From: Fen731 sp964354265
GTDB taxonomy: Bacteria > Actinomycetota > Humimicrobiia > Humimicrobiales > Humimicrobiaceae
Assembly (NCBI GenBank): GCA_964354265.1
Contig: CAYGYY010000012.1
Location: forward strand, 1 to 39,057
DNA length: 39,057 bases
Reading direction: 5' to 3'
The notes under the pieces: model-generated
The model's input: the letters and a program-made list of their open reading frames with translations, nothing else
Databases searched by the model: none
Told to the model about the DNA's origin: nothing
Shown: positions 9,333-17,015 of the stretch, one piece after another
Numbering within the stretch: position 1 is the stretch's first letter
Layout of the letters: each line of letters begins with the position of its first letter
Position numbers and translations under genes: made by a program

Positions 9333-10202
9333 TTAGTCAGTTTCTTCTTTGCCAAATAATTTAGTATATAAAAAAATCATTGCCAGCATAATAATAAAAA
9401 GGATAACAGCCGCAGCGCTTCCCAGCCCTTGATTATAATCCCTGAATGCAGTTTCAAAGATGTAAAATTCTGAGACCATTGTTGAATTCCCGGGGCCGCC
9501 TCTTGTAAGTGTAAATACATAATTAAATACCCAGGCAAACATTGTAATTATCAATATAACCGACAGGAAAGATATTACATTCCTGCACTGGGGGATTGTT
9601 ATATAGATATGTTTTTTTATCCATGATGCTCCGTCAATCTCTGCAGATTCATAGAGCTCCTGGTTTATGCTTAGCAGCCTTGCAAATATCAATATTATGG
9701 AAAAACCTATTTCTTTCCACATTATTACAAACATCAGGGTCCAAAGGGCTAATTTCGAGGAACCGAACCAATCATTGATTAAGAATTCCAGACCTAGTTT
9801 TTCAAGAAAAAAATTCAATATCCCATTTAACTGGAAAATATAACCAAAAACAACTCCCACCACAGGAATAGCCAGAATATAGGGCAGGAACAATGTGAAT
9901 CTGTATAATTTCCATCCGCCCATTCTTTCATAAAGGAGTATTGCAAAAAAAATCGCTGTTACCAAAATAATCGGTACAGAAATCAGCAGCAGGAAACTAT
10001 TCTTTAAACCTTCTATAAATTTTGGGTTATTAAAAAGATTAATGTAATTAGTAAGACCGATATAATCAAAGTTTGTCCCTTTTATTCTCATAAAAGAATA
10101 CTGGACTACCTTTATCAATGGAAAAAAGTAAACAAAACCTATAACCGCCAAAGCCGGTATAAGATATAGTGTTATTTCTGTAAATTTACGCCTGAGCTGC
10201 AT
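9333..10202 (-). CDS. ABC sugar transporter permease, CUT1 (MalF/UgpA type)
   Basis: The 289-residue membrane protein has an N-terminal helix (LIPALAVIGFVYFFPLI), about six membrane segments in total and the EAA loop ELYESAEIDGASWIKKHIYI. This identifies the UgpA/MalF subfamily of CUT1 carbohydrate importers. It lies 103 bases after the binding-protein gene and 8 bases before the second permease gene. The gap to the binding-protein gene holds a 10-bp stem-loop, the usual arrangement that keeps binding-protein mRNA in excess over permease mRNA. No strong ribosome site is seen before the ATG at 10202. The substrate cannot be read from a permease; context points to a methylated sugar or related compound. 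Confidence 0.92.
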   Translation of the reverse strand: MQLRRKFTEITLYLIPALAVIGFVYFFPLIKVVQYSFMRIKGTNFDYIGLTNYINLFNNPKFIEGLKNSFLLLISVPIILVTAIFFAILLYERMGGWKLYRFTLFLPYILAIPVVGVVFGYIFQLNGILNFFLEKLGLEFLINDWFGSSKLALWTLMFVIMWKEIGFSIILIFARLLSINQELYESAEIDGASWIKKHIYITIPQCRNVISFLSVILIITMFAWVFNYVFTLTRGGPGNSTMVSEFYIFETAFRDYNQGLGSAAAVILFIIMLAMIFLYTKLFGKEETD

Positions 10203-10230
10203 ATCAAATAATCGTTTAAATTTATTTTTT

Positions 10231-10261
10231 ACAGGGAGGATATTAATTTCTTCCTCCCTGT
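10231..10261 (-). promoter_or_regulatory. Intergenic stem-loop between binding-protein and permease genes
   Basis: ACAGGGAGGA (10231-10240) is the exact reverse complement of TCCTCCCTGT (10252-10261), with an 11-base loop. In the direction of transcription no U-tract follows, so it is less likely to be a full intrinsic terminator than an mRNA-stabilising or attenuating hairpin. Such hairpins commonly lie between solute-binding-protein and permease genes and raise the ratio of binding protein to membrane subunits. One arm resembles a ribosome site (GGGAGGA), but no start codon follows it. Confidence 0.6.
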
Positions 10262-10305
10262 AAATTCCATTTATCGAATACTAAATAAAAGCCTTACAAT
10301 ATATC

Positions 10306-11760
10306 CTATTCTCCAAACACTTCACCAAATGAATCATACCATTCTACCATTTTCTGCAGAGTGTCAGGATTTTCACTCCTGAACAGCTTTGCAGCTTCAT
10401 CGACTCTGCTGGCAGCGACTTCCGGTGTCAGGTTTTCATCAATAAACTGCTGTGCAACCACATAATGGCCGTCTACGTTTACCTGCCAGGGAATATAGTT
10501 TTCATTGTGGAAGAACCAGTTACCGGAGGTCACCTGCTCATATGCCCATTTCTCCTGTTCAGTTTTTAACAGGTTCATGTCAAACCTGTCGTTACATGGT
10601 GGTGCACCTGACTGCAGATACATTGCATTCTGCCTTTCAGCAGTATGCAGGAATGCAATGAAATCTGCTGCGACTTCCTTGTTTTCACTCCAGGATGTTA
10701 TAGCCAGTGCCTGTGAGCTGACATCCAGCATATTGGGCTGTGCCCACCCGCCGTCGGCTTCCTCGACAATTGGAGCTGACATAAAACCTACTTTATCAAC
10801 GCCCATCGTATTTATCCAGCTGACTGCAGATGATAGAACTCCAAAACTGAAAGCGCCCTTACCTGCCATGAATTCTTCCATTCCCTGATAAAGCTGGATA
10901 GACTGAAAGTCATCATTTAAGTAACCATTATCCCTGAGCATACCAAAATACTTCCACCATGTTGCATATTTTGGATCTGTATAACTTGCCTGCTCAACTA
11001 CCGGCGCCATGAAATCACGCGGGGTTTTTCCACCCATCCACTGTCCGCCCAGCCATCCCTGCATCCAGCCTCCCTGGATACCTTCCTGGTTACCCAGCAT
11101 GACCGGGGCATACCCTGCGGCTTTGATTGCAGCGCATGCAGTCATAAAATCTGTCCATGTTTTGGGAGGACTTTCAGGGTCAAGGCCTGCTTCAGTGAAA
11201 ATATCTTTATTGTAGCCGAACACCATTGGAACCATATACCATGGAGCGCCCCAAATTTTGCCCCCCATCATCTGCTCATTTCTCGTATACATGTGGCTAA
11301 GCTCTTCTTCGGAAAGATAATCAGAAATGGGGACTATAAATTCATTCCATGCATCTTCTATGGTTAAAATACCACCCCAGAAATACTGGATATCAGGACC
11401 TTCCCCAGCTGCTCCTGCAGCCCTGAATGCTTCAACCAGCGATTCTGTGGATTGAAGTACAAGTTCGAAAGTCACATTTGGGTGTTCCTGGGTGTACATT
11501 TCAGTGCTTTCCTGCATGAAGCCCTCCAGGCCCGGTGCTTCCTGTTCGCCCCACCACCATATGACCAGGTTTACAGGTTCGGCAGATGCTGTTGTTTCGG
11601 CAGCAGTTGTCTCTTCAGCTGCTTCTGTTTCGGCAGCGGCAGTTGTTTCAGCAGCGGCAGTTGTTTCAGCAGCCTCCTGTGCGCAGCCTGTTAATGAAAA
11701 TGTTGCGATCATTATTATTGCTACTGCCAATACAAGCAGCATTAATAATTTTCTTTTCAT
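10306..11760 (-). CDS. Extracellular solute-binding lipoprotein, family 1 (CUT1 sugar transporter)
   Basis: The 484-residue precursor has a lipoprotein signal peptide ending in the lipobox LTGC (Cys26). A Thr/Ala/Glu-rich linker of about 35 residues follows, then a family 1 binding domain (NLVIWWWGEQ and IQYFWGGILTIEDAW are typical). After lipidation it would stand off the outer face of the cytoplasmic membrane and deliver a carbohydrate to the two permeases downstream. The start used is the ATG at 11760, which has AAGGGAG six bases upstream; a TTG at 11775 gives a longer frame but lies within the ribosome-site region. Aromatic residues are abundant (WWWGE, GGWMQGWLGG), as expected for sugar stacking. 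The linker is encoded by tandem 18-bp repeats. The gene ends in TAG, with further stops soon after. Confidence 0.92.
   Translation of the reverse strand: MKRKLLMLLVLAVAIIMIATFSLTGCAQEAAETTAAAETTAAAETEAAEETTAAETTASAEPVNLVIWWWGEQEAPGLEGFMQESTEMYTQEHPNVTFELVLQSTESLVEAFRAAGAAGEGPDIQYFWGGILTIEDAWNEFIVPISDYLSEEELSHMYTRNEQMMGGKIWGAPWYMVPMVFGYNKDIFTEAGLDPESPPKTWTDFMTACAAIKAAGYAPVMLGNQEGIQGGWMQGWLGGQWMGGKTPRDFMAPVVEQASYTDPKYATWWKYFGMLRDNGYLNDDFQSIQLYQGMEEFMAGKGAFSFGVLSSAVSWINTMGVDKVGFMSAPIVEEADGGWAQPNMLDVSSQALAITSWSENKEVAADFIAFLHTAERQNAMYLQSGAPPCNDRFDMNLLKTEQEKWAYEQVTSGNWFFHNENYIPWQVNVDGHYVVAQQFIDENLTPEVAASRVDEAAKLFRSENPDTLQKMVEWYDSFGEVFGE
11633..11668. repeat. Two tandem copies of an 18-bp repeat in the binding-protein linker
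   Basis: GCAGCGGCAGTTGTTTCA occurs at 11633-11650 and again at 11651-11668, with a shorter degenerate continuation on either side. Read on the minus strand it encodes repeated Glu-Thr-Thr-Ala-Ala-Ala units of the flexible stalk behind the lipobox. Slippage here would change stalk length without breaking the frame. Confidence 0.85.
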
Positions 11761-11808
11761 TTTTTCTCCCTTCAAAATATTTTTCTAAAAATACCCGGTA
11801 AAACTTTT

Positions 11809-11898
11809 TCACCTCCCCCTGTTTTTTTTCTAATTATATTATTATATATTAAATTTTTACCCTGGGTTAGATTTTTATTTTTTTTATCTGGCGCTATG
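11809..11898 (-). promoter_or_regulatory. Leader of the binding-protein gene: -10-like boxes and an extended Shine-Dalgarno without a start codon
   Basis: Two TATAAT hexamers on the minus strand (11833-11838 and 11841-11846) could serve as -10 boxes, but I see no good -35 at the right spacing. Downstream, at 11809-11816, the mRNA would read GGAGGTGA, a full match to the anti-Shine-Dalgarno, with no start codon at a usable distance and about 50 bases before the real ATG. It may be a ribosome standby site or chance. An internal promoter here would explain separate high expression of the binding protein. Confidence 0.3.
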
Positions 11899-13353
11899 CT
11901 AAAGAATCCCTTTATCTTTATAATATTTTTTTGCTTCCTCTAATATTTTAACAATCTCTTCGATTTTTCCATCAGGCAAAGGAAGCGGCTTATGGGTCGC
12001 AATGATATCTTCTGCCCTATCTTTTGCGTAGTCTATGGCATTTTTTTTACCTTTTCTGGCCCACTCTGAATAAGTAGAGGTATAGTCTGCTGATTTTCCC
12101 ATGAATTGCTCAGATTTCCACCATTTTCTGGTATGCTCCTTATCTAAATACTGGCCCGGTATTGTCCCGACCTCCTTAATTAAATCAAGCGCAATTGTTT
12201 CTTTGTTAACCTCTTCTCCCTCAATAAAATGCCCCACCATTCCTGCAATATCATCATCAAGTACCGCCTGGACAGGATGGGCAGAAAGTTCACCAAATAT
12301 ATGGCCATGAAACTGGATATTATTTGCTCCGGAAAGAGCTGAGATTAGAGCTGCCATCCCTTTCTCATACCCTGATTGAAAACCTATATTTTTAGCACTG
12401 CCATAACCAACTGTCCCATTGGAAATTGGTATTTTATATTTTTTCCTCCATATCTGGTTAAATATTGCATTTTCCAGGGAATCCTGTATCTGGCCAAAAA
12501 ATGGAGCTCCTGTTTTCATGTTCATAGGCCATACTATATCCCATACAAGTATTCTTGTTCCCTTCTCCATTAGCTGCACAAGGACAACCATTGACAGGAG
12601 TTCAGCATTTCCGACTACAAGTGATCCTGGAACCGTAACTGGAGATGTCCCTCCACATGTACAGCCATTAGCAATATAAATTGGAAATCCTGCTTCAACA
12701 GTCCTGCGGGTGTTTATTATAGAAGCCTTGTCAACCCCCAATGGTGATGTAGTATGTAAACCGCTCATATACTCTACCCCTGCAGCCTGAGCCATCTTTA
12801 AAGTAAAAACTTCACTATCAAGGTTGTAGGCTACTTCCTGGGTTTTACTTGAATATAATATTTTAATAGCGCAGCTTTCAGGTATGGCCATTGCCGGGGA
12901 TACACCTTCATAACCCCAATACGGATAAGCTGATAGTTTGTGCAGATTTGGAAGTGCATCCAGTACTTTTATATAGTCAATATGTTCATCCTTTGTGGGC
13001 GGCCGGGGTTCAAAAGTATCAAGGTCGATTGTATTCATGCCGGGAGCGCTATGAAAATATACAGAATCACCGCCCAGAATTACATCATTTTTTTCCTCTC
13101 TGGCCTTGAATTTAAAGATTTTAGGAGTAGTCTTTATGCATTCCTCAATCAATTCTTGAGGAAACCTGGCAATCATGCTGTCAAAATCCACGATGCAGCC
13201 ATTTTTATTAAGCAAGTCAAGCGCCCATTTGTTCTCAATTTTTATGCCTGTTTCCTCCAGGACATTTATGGTTGCAGCATGTATCCTTTCTATTTCGTCT
13301 TCACTTATTGTTTCAAGAGGTTTAATTTTAAGTTTAAATCCGGCTGATGCCAC
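11899..13353 (-). CDS. MttB-family (non-pyrrolysine) corrinoid-dependent methyltransferase, copy 2
   Basis: The 484-residue protein has the MttB fold features: an N-terminal helix (IHAATINVLEETGI), TSPLG, CGGTSPVTVPG, the VGNAELLS segment and a C-terminal EVNKETIALDLIKEVG followed by GQYLDKEHTRKWW. It is uninterrupted by amber codons. The start is GTG at 13353 with GGAG nine bases upstream, 5 bases after the stop of another MttB gene, so the two are translated as a pair. The central segment NGCTCGGTSP has two Cys residues not found in the other three copies, and the GHIFGELSAHP stretch replaces the usual MSVSYEQ-like segment. This suggests a divergent substrate pocket. A role as substrate:corrinoid methyltransferase is inferred from the family. 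Confidence 0.86.
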   Translation of the reverse strand: MASAGFKLKIKPLETISEDEIERIHAATINVLEETGIKIENKWALDLLNKNGCIVDFDSMIARFPQELIEECIKTTPKIFKFKAREEKNDVILGGDSVYFHSAPGMNTIDLDTFEPRPPTKDEHIDYIKVLDALPNLHKLSAYPYWGYEGVSPAMAIPESCAIKILYSSKTQEVAYNLDSEVFTLKMAQAAGVEYMSGLHTTSPLGVDKASIINTRRTVEAGFPIYIANGCTCGGTSPVTVPGSLVVGNAELLSMVVLVQLMEKGTRILVWDIVWPMNMKTGAPFFGQIQDSLENAIFNQIWRKKYKIPISNGTVGYGSAKNIGFQSGYEKGMAALISALSGANNIQFHGHIFGELSAHPVQAVLDDDIAGMVGHFIEGEEVNKETIALDLIKEVGTIPGQYLDKEHTRKWWKSEQFMGKSADYTSTYSEWARKGKKNAIDYAKDRAEDIIATHKPLPLPDGKIEEIVKILEEAKKYYKDKGIL

Positions 13354-13358
13354 TTAAA

Positions 13359-14792
13359 TTATCTCCTTTTGCCATTAAAAGAATTATTATATTGCGCCAT
13401 TATTTGATCTATGCTACCCATTGTCTCTTTTGGTAAATCTTCTATTTGGAAATTATCAATAATCTCCCTGGTTTTTTTATTAAGCCTCTGTTTTAAATCC
13501 AAAGAACCTTCCTGCTTCCATCTGCTGAAATTATTCCTGTCAAATAAAGTTGGAAACCAGGCGGACCTGAAATTTTTCAGTGTATGCTCTTGGTCAACAT
13601 ATTGGCCGCCAGGTCCTACTTCGTTAATCAATTCCCGAATCTCTTTATCGCTCCCGGTATCAACACCATTTATCAGTCTTTTAATGATTTCGATTACTTC
13701 ATCTGACAATACAACCATTTCAATAGAGCCAAGAATACAGCTCTCGAGCTGAGCCAAACCGTCTATCATATTAATTCCAGCTAAAGCTGACATTAATGTA
13801 TGCAATGTCATTTCTATAGCAGCTTGTTCATCAATGACTTTTGAGTCTGACTGGCTTCCAAGACCGAACATCGGTATTTTATAATACTGGCAGACTGCCG
13901 CATATGCGGACATAGTCAGGTAATACTCCGGGGCACCGACGCTCAGGAGCCCGTTGCTCATATTAAGCGGTATTCCACAACCTCCGATTATAAATGGCGC
14001 TCCTTCTCTTTTAAGTTGTGACAATACAAGGCCCATTAAACTTTCAGCATTGCTTTGCACAATTGATCCATAAATGCTCATCGGACCGGTGCCGCCCAAT
14101 GTATTACAGGGAAAATATGCCACAGGTATTCCGATTTCAGCACTGTAAAGAAGTTTATCAACAGCATCTTTAGTATGAGTAAGGGGAGAAGTTGGCTCCG
14201 AAAACTGGATTATAAATGGTTTTTCAACTAAATTATCCAGACTGCCGGAAAAAATACTTGCGATTTCAATAACTGCCTTCAAATTCTTTTTGTTCCAGGT
14301 TATAAAGGGTATGGGTTTAACAGTATATTTAACAGTTGCTATAAATTCATAAATGTCTGAAATTTCTTTGGCTACATTAGTTGCTGAACCCATAGGCATG
14401 ACAAAATCAACATTCCTAAGGGATTCAGAAACTTTTGTATGCAGCTCAATATCTTCAACGGTAGTCATCCTCCTTTCTCCTGTAAAAACATCAAGACTAA
14501 AAGGAGTGGTTGGTCCGGTCCCAAAGTAAATATTTTTATCTTCAAGCAGCATAGCCGTCTTACCCTCACGATTAAATATAGTTATTTGTTTGGGAGCAGT
14601 AAATATTGATTTTTCAACTATATGCGGCGGCACCTTAGCCAGATTTCCGCTTATCTTACAGCCAGCCTTCTTTAACAGACTAAGCGCCTCCTCATTGAAA
14701 ACATGGCTGCCGGTATTTTTTAAAATATCCAGCGTTGCATAATGTATCCCGGTAATTTCATTTTCAGATAGTGTTGAAAAAAAGCTTTTCAT
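13359..14792 (-). CDS. MttB-family (non-pyrrolysine) corrinoid-dependent methyltransferase, copy 3
   Basis: The 477-residue protein shows MttB signatures: IHYATLDILKNTGSHV at the N-terminus, TSPLTHTKDAV, GGTGPMSIYGSIVQSNAESLMG in the middle and GPGGQYVDQEHTLKNFR near the C-terminus. No amber codon interrupts the frame. A TTG fifteen bases upstream (14807) is in frame, but the ATG at 14792 matches the family start and is used here; the upstream ribosome site (AGAGAG) is weak. It follows the corrinoid-protein gene at 15002-15682 by 209 bases, most of which is taken up by the inverted-repeat element at 14859-14969, and it overlaps the signals of the next MttB gene. The adjacent corrinoid protein is its likely methyl acceptor. 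Confidence 0.86.
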   Translation of the reverse strand: MKSFFSTLSENEITGIHYATLDILKNTGSHVFNEEALSLLKKAGCKISGNLAKVPPHIVEKSIFTAPKQITIFNREGKTAMLLEDKNIYFGTGPTTPFSLDVFTGERRMTTVEDIELHTKVSESLRNVDFVMPMGSATNVAKEISDIYEFIATVKYTVKPIPFITWNKKNLKAVIEIASIFSGSLDNLVEKPFIIQFSEPTSPLTHTKDAVDKLLYSAEIGIPVAYFPCNTLGGTGPMSIYGSIVQSNAESLMGLVLSQLKREGAPFIIGGCGIPLNMSNGLLSVGAPEYYLTMSAYAAVCQYYKIPMFGLGSQSDSKVIDEQAAIEMTLHTLMSALAGINMIDGLAQLESCILGSIEMVVLSDEVIEIIKRLINGVDTGSDKEIRELINEVGPGGQYVDQEHTLKNFRSAWFPTLFDRNNFSRWKQEGSLDLKQRLNKKTREIIDNFQIEDLPKETMGSIDQIMAQYNNSFNGKRR

Positions 14793-14851
14793 TTGTCTCT
14801 CTTTCAAATAAAAATATTATTTAATAACTTTTTTATTACTTAATTTTCATT

Positions 14852-14976
14852 ATATTTAAGATGGGTATCCATCTGACTCATTCACTCGACATATTTGGTA
14901 TTATTTCAAGTTAATAATTAATTCAGGCCATAAAATACATCCTTGCTTTAGCGAAGCAGATACCCATCTATATTTA
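14852..14976. mobile_element. MITE-like element or structured leader with terminal inverted repeats and flanking direct repeats
   Basis: AGATGGGTATC (14859-14869) and GATACCCATCT (14959-14969) are perfect 11-bp inverted repeats bounding a 111-bp segment without coding capacity. They are directly abutted by ATATTTA on the left (14852-14858) and on the right (14970-14976), as expected of a 7-bp target-site duplication. Inside, AGATGG-GTAT-CCATCT (14859-14874) and TGCTT-TAGCG-AAGCA (14944-14958) can form small hairpins. The first competes with the long-range pairing. The flanking repeat is AT-only, so it could arise by chance. Alternatively the whole is an RNA element in the leader of the MttB gene that follows. 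Confidence 0.45.
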
Positions 14977-15001
14977 ATTAATAAAAAATAATATTTAAGG
15001 T

Positions 15002-15682
15002 TTATTTGCAAATCAGTTTCCTGGCAAGTTTTGCGGCCCCGGGCGCTGTCGGATCGTAGCCGTCTGCACCTATGCTTTGCGCAAACTCCTCACTTACTGC
15101 GCCACCTCCAACTATGACTTTTATTTTTTTTCTTAAACCTTCTTTTTCCAGAATTGAAATGACTTTTTTTTGTTCATAAGCCGTTGTTGTCAGCAAGGCA
15201 GACATTGCAAGGATATCGGCATTATAAGTTTTGATTGCGTCTATAAACTTTTCTGCAGAAGTGTCTACTCCTATATCATATACAGTAAAACCTTCTGCAA
15301 GCAGCATTGTCCGCACCATCTGCTTGCCGATAGTATGAATGTCCCCTAAAACTGTACCGATTACAATAACACCAAGGCTGGCAATCCTGCCTCCTGTTCT
15401 TTTTAACTCTTCCTCTAAAGCCGGCATTGCCGCAAACATCGTCTCAGAGGCTCCGATCAGGTCCGGCAGGAAAAGTTCATCATTATCATATGCATTTCCA
15501 ATTAACCTCATGACCTCTGTCATTGTTTCTATGATAATTGAAGGATCTATTTTTTCATTGATTAATTTTTGAACAGTAGTTATTGCTAATTCCTTATCAT
15601 AAATTGCAATTGATTTTCTAAGTTCACCAATATGATCTTTTTCTGAATTATCCATTATCTCTTTAAGATTTAAATTATTCAC
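15002..15682 (-). CDS. Corrinoid (B12-binding) methyltransferase protein, MttC/MtbC type, copy 1
   Basis: The 226-residue protein has the N-terminal helical cap (about 20-95) and a C-terminal cobalamin-binding Rossmann domain. GDIHTIG at 113-119 carries the lower cobalt ligand His116, followed by SALLTT (161-166) and GGGAV (192-196). It would shuttle methyl groups as methyl-Co(III) between MttB-type and URO-D-type methyltransferases in the cytoplasm. The start is GTG at 15682 with GGGAG eight bases upstream; an internal ATG nine codons in is a weaker alternative. It lies 41 bases after the ROK regulator and is followed by two MttB genes, giving a regulator-corrinoid-MttB-MttB unit. No activator gene (RamA/RACo type) for re-reducing Co(II) is in the window. 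Confidence 0.93.
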   Translation of the reverse strand: MNNLNLKEIMDNSEKDHIGELRKSIAIYDKELAITTVQKLINEKIDPSIIIETMTEVMRLIGNAYDNDELFLPDLIGASETMFAAMPALEEELKRTGGRIASLGVIVIGTVLGDIHTIGKQMVRTMLLAEGFTVYDIGVDTSAEKFIDAIKTYNADILAMSALLTTTAYEQKKVISILEKEGLRKKIKVIVGGGAVSEEFAQSIGADGYDPTAPGAAKLARKLICK

Positions 15683-15723
15683 TTAGAGCGCTCCCTGAAT
15701 GGCTTCTTATATAAGTTTACATA

Positions 15724-16992
15724 TTAGATATCTTCTTTTTTTCTAATTGAAGGCTTATTAAAAGGTTCTATTTTCCTCTTAAGTATGTTGTATTTGTCAT
15801 CCATAAAAAGCACATTAATGAATTTTGTTGCTGCTCCCCAGGCAGCGCTATATTCGTTAAGCTCGCTTCTAATTATGAGCACTTTTTTTGACACTACCTC
15901 CAGTGCTCGCATCTGTACGGTCCTTTTAATGGCGTCCAGCATTATATCCCCGGACATGGAGATGCCGCCTCCAAGCACAACAAGTTCAGTTCCAAAGAGA
16001 TTGAGTGCGGTAGCGATTGCAATGCCAATATACACCCCGGTCCTGTTGATAATGGAATAAGCAAACTTATCTCCGGATTTTGCTGCTCCTGCTATTTCTT
16101 CAACTGTCAATGCTGAATAATCGCCATTATTTATCGATGAAAGTGAAGTCACTATCCCGTTATTTATTCCCTCTACAGCCCTTTTTACGATTCCTGAACT
16201 GGATGCAATCGCTTCAAGACAGCCCCTATTTCCGCAGTTGCATATCGGTCCATCCTCTGAAACTGTAATATGTCCCAGCTCGCCTGCCAGGCCATTGCTT
16301 CCCCTGTATATTTTCCCATTAACGTAGATACCCAGACCGATTCCCTTACCCAGCCCTACAAAAAGAAAATTATCATAAGACTTAGCGGCACCATAATGCT
16401 TCTCTGCTATTGTCATGCATCTGACGCTGTCATCAATAAAAAAGTGCATTCCTGTCTTATTTTCAAAATATTTTTTGATCTCAAAATTATTGAGGCTATC
16501 TATATTGGGGCAATATATACTTGTTCCTGTGTTTGAATTGATTATACCCGAGATACTGATTCCTGTGCCTAATACTTTTTTTAAAGGAGCGCCTGATATC
16601 TCACATATCTTATTTATGTTTTCCAGCACTTCATTTATTATTTTTTCCCTGGATGAACCTACTTCATTTTCTTTTTTATAGCTTTTTATAATACTGCCGC
16701 ATAAGTCAGTGAGCATAAACCTTAAGTTTTCACCGCCTATATCAATCCCAATAATATATCCCACAGCATTATTCAGGGTATATAATTTAGGTTTTCTACC
16801 TCCTGAAGAATAGTCATCTCCCTCCACTTTTATATAGTTTCCGGAAATATACAATTCATTTACCAGGCTTGATACAGTTGTAAGGTTAAACCCCAATGTC
16901 AGTGCAATATCCTGTTTGGTGGCAGGACCCCTGTTCCTTAATATATTAAGGATCCTTAACCTCAGATTACCGGTATTTATTGTTTCTTCCAT
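15724..16992 (-). CDS. ROK-family transcriptional regulator (NagC/XylR type)
   Basis: The 422-residue protein begins with a winged helix-turn-helix (about 10-65: LRILNILRNRGPATKQDIAL, then LTTVSSLVNEL). This joins a ROK sugar-kinase-like domain starting at the phosphate-binding IGIDIGGENLR. The zinc-binding motif CNCGNRGCLE and the ELGHITV segment containing the sugar-contacting Glu-x-x-His are present. ROK repressors with this layout bind a sugar or sugar phosphate and release DNA. It lies within the operon, 23 bases after an MttB gene and 41 bases before a corrinoid-protein gene, so it probably controls this cluster. It also shows that the inducer is likely carbohydrate-like. No clear ribosome site precedes its ATG, so translation may depend on the upstream gene. 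Confidence 0.9.
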   Translation of the reverse strand: MEETINTGNLRLRILNILRNRGPATKQDIALTLGFNLTTVSSLVNELYISGNYIKVEGDDYSSGGRKPKLYTLNNAVGYIIGIDIGGENLRFMLTDLCGSIIKSYKKENEVGSSREKIINEVLENINKICEISGAPLKKVLGTGISISGIINSNTGTSIYCPNIDSLNNFEIKKYFENKTGMHFFIDDSVRCMTIAEKHYGAAKSYDNFLFVGLGKGIGLGIYVNGKIYRGSNGLAGELGHITVSEDGPICNCGNRGCLEAIASSSGIVKRAVEGINNGIVTSLSSINNGDYSALTVEEIAGAAKSGDKFAYSIINRTGVYIGIAIATALNLFGTELVVLGGGISMSGDIMLDAIKRTVQMRALEVVSKKVLIIRSELNEYSAAWGAATKFINVLFMDDKYNILKRKIEPFNKPSIRKKEDI

Positions 16993-17015
16993 TTTTATTT
17001 TGAATAATTGGTTTT

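Noticed and set aside
11452..11801. Three overlapping plus-strand ORFs rich in Ser, Val, Phe and Cys opposite the binding-protein gene
   Set aside because: They are antisense shadows of the signal peptide and the Thr/Ala/Glu linker of the lipoprotein on the minus strand; the compositional bias comes from its repeated codons.
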